From the NCBI GenBank assembly GCA_002344885.1, contig DDUQ01000007.1, positions 1 through 16,526 on the forward strand: 16,526 bases of DNA. Reading direction: 5' to 3'. Below are positions 12,649 to 16,526 of this stretch, one piece after another. Under the pieces are notes generated by a model. It was not told the DNA's origin. It saw nothing but the letters and a program-made list of their open reading frames with translations, and searched no databases. Origin of the DNA: Comamonadaceae bacterium UBA2334. Lineage in GTDB: Bacteria > Pseudomonadota > Gammaproteobacteria > Burkholderiales > Burkholderiaceae_C. Position numbers and translations under genes: made by a program. Within the stretch, counting starts at the first letter, position 1. Each line of letters begins with the position of its first letter.

Positions 12649-15171
12649 GTGTTGAACCTGCTCTCCCGCCCCGCTTTTGTCGAACGCTTGCAAAGGCGGG
12701 TCCAAACACGGCCGGACACCGAGTTCCAGCAGGCATTGATCCGCTTGTGCATTGTTGTCGGCCTCTATCTGTATTTCTCGCTCGGCGGCCTTGAGCACGG
12801 CTCCACCCTGTCCGAGCAGGTCCACTTTCTTGGACTGAGCTTCACGCTGATTTCCCTTGCGTTGCTGATCGGCACGATCGTCCATCCGGGCGTCTCCATC
12901 ATCCGCCGTGGCGCCGGCATGCTGCATGACTTCACCGTCATTACCTACATGCTGGCCATCTCGAACGAAACCGGGGCGCCTATCGTCGCCATCTATCTTT
13001 GGGTCACGCTGGGCAACGGTTTCCGCTATGGAATACCGTATCTGCTCATTTCGATGCTGGCGTCTGCGGCCGGATTCATCGTGGTTTATCAGCTCAACCC
13101 CTTCTGGCACGAACATACGCCACTCTGGTGGGGCATGTGGCTGATGCTCATCGCCGTTCCTCTTTACACGTCCAGCCTGCTAAGGCAGTTGCACGGCGCC
13201 GTCAGGCGGGAAAAGGTGGCCAACCAGGCCAAGTCGAGCTTCCTCGCCAACATGAGCCATGAACTCCGCACGCCGCTCAACGGCGTCATTGGCGTTGCCG
13301 ATCTGCTGGCGGAAACGAAGCTCGACAAGGAACAAAAGGAGTTTGCCCAGATCATCCGCGCATCGGCCAACACCCTGCTGGAGCTGATCGACAACGTGCT
13401 CGACATTTCGCGCATCGAAACCGGCCGTCTTGCCACGACGGGAGAGGACTTCGACTTGCACCGCCTGATCAACGGCACGATCGCGATGATGGAAACCCTG
13501 GCGCAGCGCAAGGGGCTCGTGCTGGGAGCGCACATTGCGCCGCAAACGCCGTTTCAGCTACATGGCGATGCGCGCCACCTGCGCCAGATCCTCATCAATC
13601 TGATCGGCAATGCCATCAAGTTCACCGAACACGGCCGGGTCGACGTCTACATCCGTCCGGCCGGGCAAGGCTACCCGCAACGCCTGCGCTTCGAGATCGT
13701 CGATACCGGAATCGGCATTCCGGAAGCCGCGCAGGCACGCATATTCGACAGCTTTACCCAGGCCGATCCATCCATTACGCGCCGTTTCGGCGGCAGCGGC
13801 CTGGGTACCGCCATTGCCAAACAGCTGGTGGAAACGCTCGACGGTCACATCGGCCTGCACAGCCGCGAAGGGGAAGGCACGACATTCTGGTTCGAGCTGC
13901 CGTTCGCACTGCAAGCCGCCCAGCCCGCCGCATCCACGGAACAATTCGACACGCCGATGCGGGTGGCGATTCTGGCAGGCGGCGAACTGAGCGCCCGTAT
14001 CCAGACGATGATCCGCAACTGGGGCGCCGAAACCGTGACGGTGGACAACACCGCCCGGCTCGCCGCCGAATTGTCCGCCTACCTGTCAGGCGGTACGCCG
14101 CTGGGCGCGGTGGTGGTGGAACGCGGCGTGCTGCCGGGCGACCCGGGTGCCTTCCTGCACCTGCTGCGCGACGATCCCGGCCTGGCTGCGTTGCCGGTCA
14201 TCCTGATCGAGTCCGATGCCGGCATGGCCCTGACACGCGACACGCAGTTGATGCGTGACGGCTACGCGTCGGTGCTGCGGACGCCGGTCAACACGACGCT
14301 TTTGTTCAATGCCATTCACGCGGCCGTCAGCCATGACATGCCGCACAACGTAGTATCGCTGGCCAACCGCTTCCAGGCCCAGAGCGGACAGACAGCCCCG
14401 CTGCGCATCCTGGTGGCGGAAGACAATCCGGTCAACCAGCGGGTGATCCGCGGCCTGCTGGAGCACGCCGGGCACGAGGCCTATCTGGCACAGGACGGCG
14501 AGGAAGCCCTGAGCATGCTCGAATCCGGCGACCAAACTTACCACCTGGCCATTATCGACATGCACATGCCGCAGCTGTCTGGGCCAGAAGTGGTGCAACG
14601 CTGGCGCTTCATGGAAAAGGGGCATCTGCCCATCATCATGCTCACCGCCGACGCGCGCGCCGAGGCGCAGGCTGCCTGCGAGGCGGCAGGGGCGGACGGC
14701 TTCCTCACCAAACCGGTCAACAGCCGCGAACTCGTGGATCTCATTGCCCGGCTGGCCAGCCAGCAGGTAGAAGCCCCTGCCGCCGCCCCGTCCCGCCCGC
14801 AGCAGCGGGAAGAACTGGATGAATCGGTACTGGACGATCTCGCCCAGCTGGGCGGGCATGATTTTGTGCGGGATCTGCTTGCCAGTTTCGAGGAAGACAG
14901 CGAACGTTCACTGCGCGACATCGAGCGCGCCCTGGCCAGCCAGGACTATGGCCAATGGCACGACCAGCTGCACATGCTGAAAGGCGGCGCCAGCGATGTC
15001 GGGGCCAACCGGCTGGCACAACTCTGCACCGAAGCCGAGCGCATCAAACCTTACGAGATGAGCGACGCGAGCACGCGCCAAAAACTGAACGACGTGCGGT
15101 TTGCGCTCGGTGAGGCGCAAACCGCCCTGATGGCCTATCTGGACCGGAAATTACGCGCCGAAAGCTTTTGA
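12649..15171 (+). CDS. rpfC: RpfC-type hybrid sensor histidine kinase for DSF, with receiver and HPt domains
   Basis: This 840-residue membrane sensor carries hydrophobic segments over about residues 28-185, the DSF input module type of RpfC. A HisKA domain follows with H204 in NMSHELRTPLNGV. The ATPase domain has N-box LIGNAIKFTEHG, DTGIGIPE and GGSGLGTAIAKQL at about 305-420. Residues about 437-559 look like a receiver fold that has lost its acidic pocket and acceptor Asp. A true receiver starts at about 585 with AEDN and acceptor D637 (IIDMHMPQLSG). The C-terminal HPt domain has H775 in HMLKGGASDVGA. The phosphorelay would be H204 to D637 to H775 to RpfG. Xanthomonas RpfC is shorter, about 726 residues, and lacks the extra receiver. 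Start GTG at 12649 (TTG at 12652 possible), nine bases after rpfG. The 3' end overlaps rpfF by 21 bases. Confidence 0.88.
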   Translation: MLNLLSRPAFVERLQRRVQTRPDTEFQQALIRLCIVVGLYLYFSLGGLEHGSTLSEQVHFLGLSFTLISLALLIGTIVHPGVSIIRRGAGMLHDFTVITYMLAISNETGAPIVAIYLWVTLGNGFRYGIPYLLISMLASAAGFIVVYQLNPFWHEHTPLWWGMWLMLIAVPLYTSSLLRQLHGAVRREKVANQAKSSFLANMSHELRTPLNGVIGVADLLAETKLDKEQKEFAQIIRASANTLLELIDNVLDISRIETGRLATTGEDFDLHRLINGTIAMMETLAQRKGLVLGAHIAPQTPFQLHGDARHLRQILINLIGNAIKFTEHGRVDVYIRPAGQGYPQRLRFEIVDTGIGIPEAAQARIFDSFTQADPSITRRFGGSGLGTAIAKQLVETLDGHIGLHSREGEGTTFWFELPFALQAAQPAASTEQFDTPMRVAILAGGELSARIQTMIRNWGAETVTVDNTARLAAELSAYLSGGTPLGAVVVERGVLPGDPGAFLHLLRDDPGLAALPVILIESDAGMALTRDTQLMRDGYASVLRTPVNTTLLFNAIHAAVSHDMPHNVVSLANRFQAQSGQTAPLRILVAEDNPVNQRVIRGLLEHAGHEAYLAQDGEEALSMLESGDQTYHLAIIDMHMPQLSGPEVVQRWRFMEKGHLPIIMLTADARAEAQAACEAAGADGFLTKPVNSRELVDLIARLASQQVEAPAAAPSRPQQREELDESVLDDLAQLGGHDFVRDLLASFEEDSERSLRDIERALASQDYGQWHDQLHMLKGGASDVGANRLAQLCTEAERIKPYEMSDASTRQKLNDVRFALGEAQTALMAYLDRKLRAESF

Positions 15172-16056
15172 CGGCTCCGCTGCAGCAACCGTTTCGCTCT
15201 TGCTGGTTTGCCGGCTGACCAGCCGCTCCATCATCCGCAAGTCCTTCGCTTCCAGACGCAGAGCGGCATCCACCCAGATTTCGGTGATGCGGACCAACTC
15301 GTCGTATGACGCAGGCTGGCTGACCTCGCGCGCGGCGCGCAAGGCGAGGATCCCGTTGCGGGATTTCTCCTCGCGCCGGATATAGTCGCAAACCGCACCC
15401 TCCCCTTCGCCCGGCTCCGCCAGCACATCCACCACGCCCATTTCATACAGCTCCTCAGCCAGATAAAGCTTGCCGCTACGGATGATTTTCTCGGCCTGGT
15501 GATGCCCTACGCGACGCCCCAAAAAGGTCATCGCGCCCATCCCCGGAAACAGGTTGAAGAGGATTTCCGGCAACCCCATCCTGGCACCGCGTTCGGCGAT
15601 CAACACATTGGCCGCCAGCGCGCTTTCGAATCCACCGCCGAGCGCCTGCCCCTGAACCAGGGCGATACTCGTCACATTGGGCCGGTTCAGGTGGCTGTGC
15701 ACCGCATAGGAGCAGTCGATGCAGGAGATGGCGTAATGAAGCAGCGCATCGCGGTCACGCGCCTCGATATGCTGCATGAAGAGACTCAGGTCGCCCCCCA
15801 GGCTGAAGGTATCGGGCACCTTCGATGCGAGAACGAAATATTTCACGTCCATCTGCACGGGGTCATCGATCATCCCGATCATGCCGTTGCCCCACGCCAG
15901 CAACTCGCGCAGCAAGGTTGGCGTAAAACAGGGACGCGGCTCCGCGTGCATATACCCCCAGGCAACCTGGCTGTGCGGATCGAAATACGTGGTGAGCTGC
16001 TTGTATGCGTTTTGTTGGGGTTGCAGCGTGGTGTGTACAGCTTGCAGGTGTGCCAT
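15151..16056 (-). CDS. rpfF: DSF synthase RpfF (crotonase superfamily)
   Basis: This 301-residue enzyme makes cis-2-unsaturated fatty-acid signals (DSF family). It dehydrates a 3-hydroxyacyl-ACP and then cleaves the thioester. Family features are WGYMHAEPRPCFTP near the N-terminus, oxyanion-hole region FSLGGDLSLF (84-93), QGQALGGGFESALAANVLIA with E144, and GLPEILFNLFPGMGAM with E164. The two glutamates, 20 residues apart, correspond to the catalytic E141/E161 pair of Xanthomonas RpfF, which separates this family from ordinary enoyl-CoA hydratases. Length is slightly above the 289 residues I recall for Xanthomonas. The ATG is preceded by GGAG at six bases. The gene is convergent with rpfC, as in the Xanthomonas rpf cluster, and their coding ends overlap. 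Exact chain length and branching of the product cannot be read from the sequence. Confidence 0.9.
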   Translation of the reverse strand: MAHLQAVHTTLQPQQNAYKQLTTYFDPHSQVAWGYMHAEPRPCFTPTLLRELLAWGNGMIGMIDDPVQMDVKYFVLASKVPDTFSLGGDLSLFMQHIEARDRDALLHYAISCIDCSYAVHSHLNRPNVTSIALVQGQALGGGFESALAANVLIAERGARMGLPEILFNLFPGMGAMTFLGRRVGHHQAEKIIRSGKLYLAEELYEMGVVDVLAEPGEGEGAVCDYIRREEKSRNGILALRAAREVSQPASYDELVRITEIWVDAALRLEAKDLRMMERLVSRQTSKSETVAAAEPSKAFGA

Positions 16057-16234
16057 GAGTATCTCCGCGTAGTTATTGAGTCAATCGGTCATGCGTCGAA
16101 TTTTCGGCATGTGTCGAAAGACTAGCGCGGCAGATGCAGCCACTCAAGCATGAAATCGTTACATGCGGCTCATCCCAACATCTGGTGCAGCAGCGTGTCA
16201 CCGAAGGCTAGATCATGGTGCGGCCATACGCCGC
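16057..16234. promoter_or_regulatory. rpfF upstream region with an 18-bp-spaced direct repeat
   Basis: This gap of about 180 bp separates rpfF from the upstream same-strand exporter gene. On the + strand CATGCGTCGAA (16090-16100) recurs as CATGTGTCGAA (16108-16118), one mismatch in 11, start-to-start spacing 18 bp. The copies lie 34-62 bp upstream of the rpfF ATG and might be an operator. No convincing -35/-10 pair was found. A small hairpin (GCGGC/GCCGC, 16220-16234) follows the exporter stop without a T-tract. Confidence 0.35.
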
Positions 16235-16526
16235 CTAGAATGTCCATGCCATGCGCAGCGCCAGCACCATCAGCAGCAGCGCAAAAACCCGCTTCAACGG
16301 CTTCACCGGCAGGCGATGGGCGGTGCGCGCGCCGAGCGGCGCGGTCAGCACACTGCCCAGCACGATGCCGAAGAGCGCCGGCAAGTAGACGAAACCGAGA
16401 CTCCCGGCGGGCAGGCCGCCGGCGCCCCAGCCGCCCAGCTTGGCGTGCAGGTACTCGCGCGCGCAGCCGCCGATCATCAGTTCGGGCAGCGGCGCGGCCT
16501 GGATCAGGTGGAACCAGTGGTAGTAG
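16235..16526 (-). CDS. Sulfite exporter TauE/SafE-family membrane protein, C-terminal fragment
   Basis: The minus-strand frame is open from the right edge of the window to a TAG stop at 16237-16235, giving about the last 96 residues. The piece beginning at Met (16477) is internal, since the frame continues upstream as YYHWFHLIQAAPLPEL before it. The visible part has a Gly-rich segment, then GFVYLPALFGIVLGSVLTAP, LGARTAHRLPVKPLKRVFA and a final hydrophobic helix ending in MAWTF. This is the typical TauE/SafE C-terminal half: helix, basic LGAR..HRLP..LKR loop, last helix. Family members move sulfite, sulfonates or related anions across the inner membrane, but the substrate is not predictable from this fragment. 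It lies upstream of rpfF on the same strand, about 180 bases away. Confidence 0.75.
   Translation of the reverse strand, partial: YYHWFHLIQAAPLPELMIGGCAREYLHAKLGGWGAGGLPAGSLGFVYLPALFGIVLGSVLTAPLGARTAHRLPVKPLKRVFALLLMVLALRMAWTF

Noticed and set aside
15151..16056. Ordinary enoyl-CoA hydratase for fatty-acid degradation
   Set aside because: The paired glutamates E144/E164 with RpfF-type surroundings, and the adjacent rpfC/rpfG, favour DSF synthase.
16220..16234. Terminator after the TauE-like gene
   Set aside because: Only a 5-bp stem and no T-tract; too weak to call.

Overview
The window is GC-rich, densely coded, and reads as betaproteobacterial DNA. No rRNA, tRNA, insertion sequence or CRISPR array was seen. 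It holds four blocks. (1) Positions 1-5577, + strand: the 3' end of hypX, then hoxA, hoxB, hoxC and hoxJ. This is the complete H2-sensing regulatory hydrogenase cassette, in the order I recall from the Cupriavidus necator membrane-bound hydrogenase megaplasmid cluster. HoxB/HoxC sense H2 and control the kinase HoxJ. HoxJ controls HoxA, the sigma-54 activator of hydrogenase structural operons, which lie outside the window. (2) Positions 5578-7153, - strand: purM (purine synthesis) followed by a small two-helix membrane protein gene. The hox and purM proteins look Comamonadaceae-like (Hydrogenophaga/Acidovorax type) from memory of those families.

(3) Positions 7160-10573, + strand: an AI-2E/PerM-family membrane protein gene that runs in frame, without a stop codon, into purC. 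A YeeE/YedE-type sulfur-compound transporter gene follows, ending at a strong bidirectional terminator. A secreted alpha/beta hydrolase gene on the - strand faces it. (4) Positions 11518-16056: a DSF (diffusible signal factor) quorum-sensing module. rpfG (receiver plus HD-GYP c-di-GMP phosphodiesterase) and rpfC (hybrid sensor kinase) are on the + strand. rpfF (DSF synthase) faces rpfC on the - strand, and their 3' ends overlap. The right edge carries the C-terminal part of a TauE/SafE-family exporter. The proteins right of about 7160 look more like sulfur-oxidising Nitrosomonadales (Thiobacillus type).

The genes group into H2 sensing, purine biosynthesis, reduced-sulfur transport and DSF/c-di-GMP signalling. 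This would suit a facultative chemolithotroph using H2 and sulfur compounds and living in aggregates or biofilms. However, leucine codon use and apparent relatedness both change at the purM/perM intergenic space (about 7120-7160). The window may therefore be a chimeric assembly, or a genome with a horizontally acquired segment. All cross-block inference depends on that junction being real.

Most notable points: an intact O2-tolerant-type H2 sensor with Ile62/Phe110 in HoxC; the perM-purC read-through fusion; the compact rpfG-rpfC-rpfF module, whose RpfC has an extra degenerate receiver domain; and the breakpoint near 7140.
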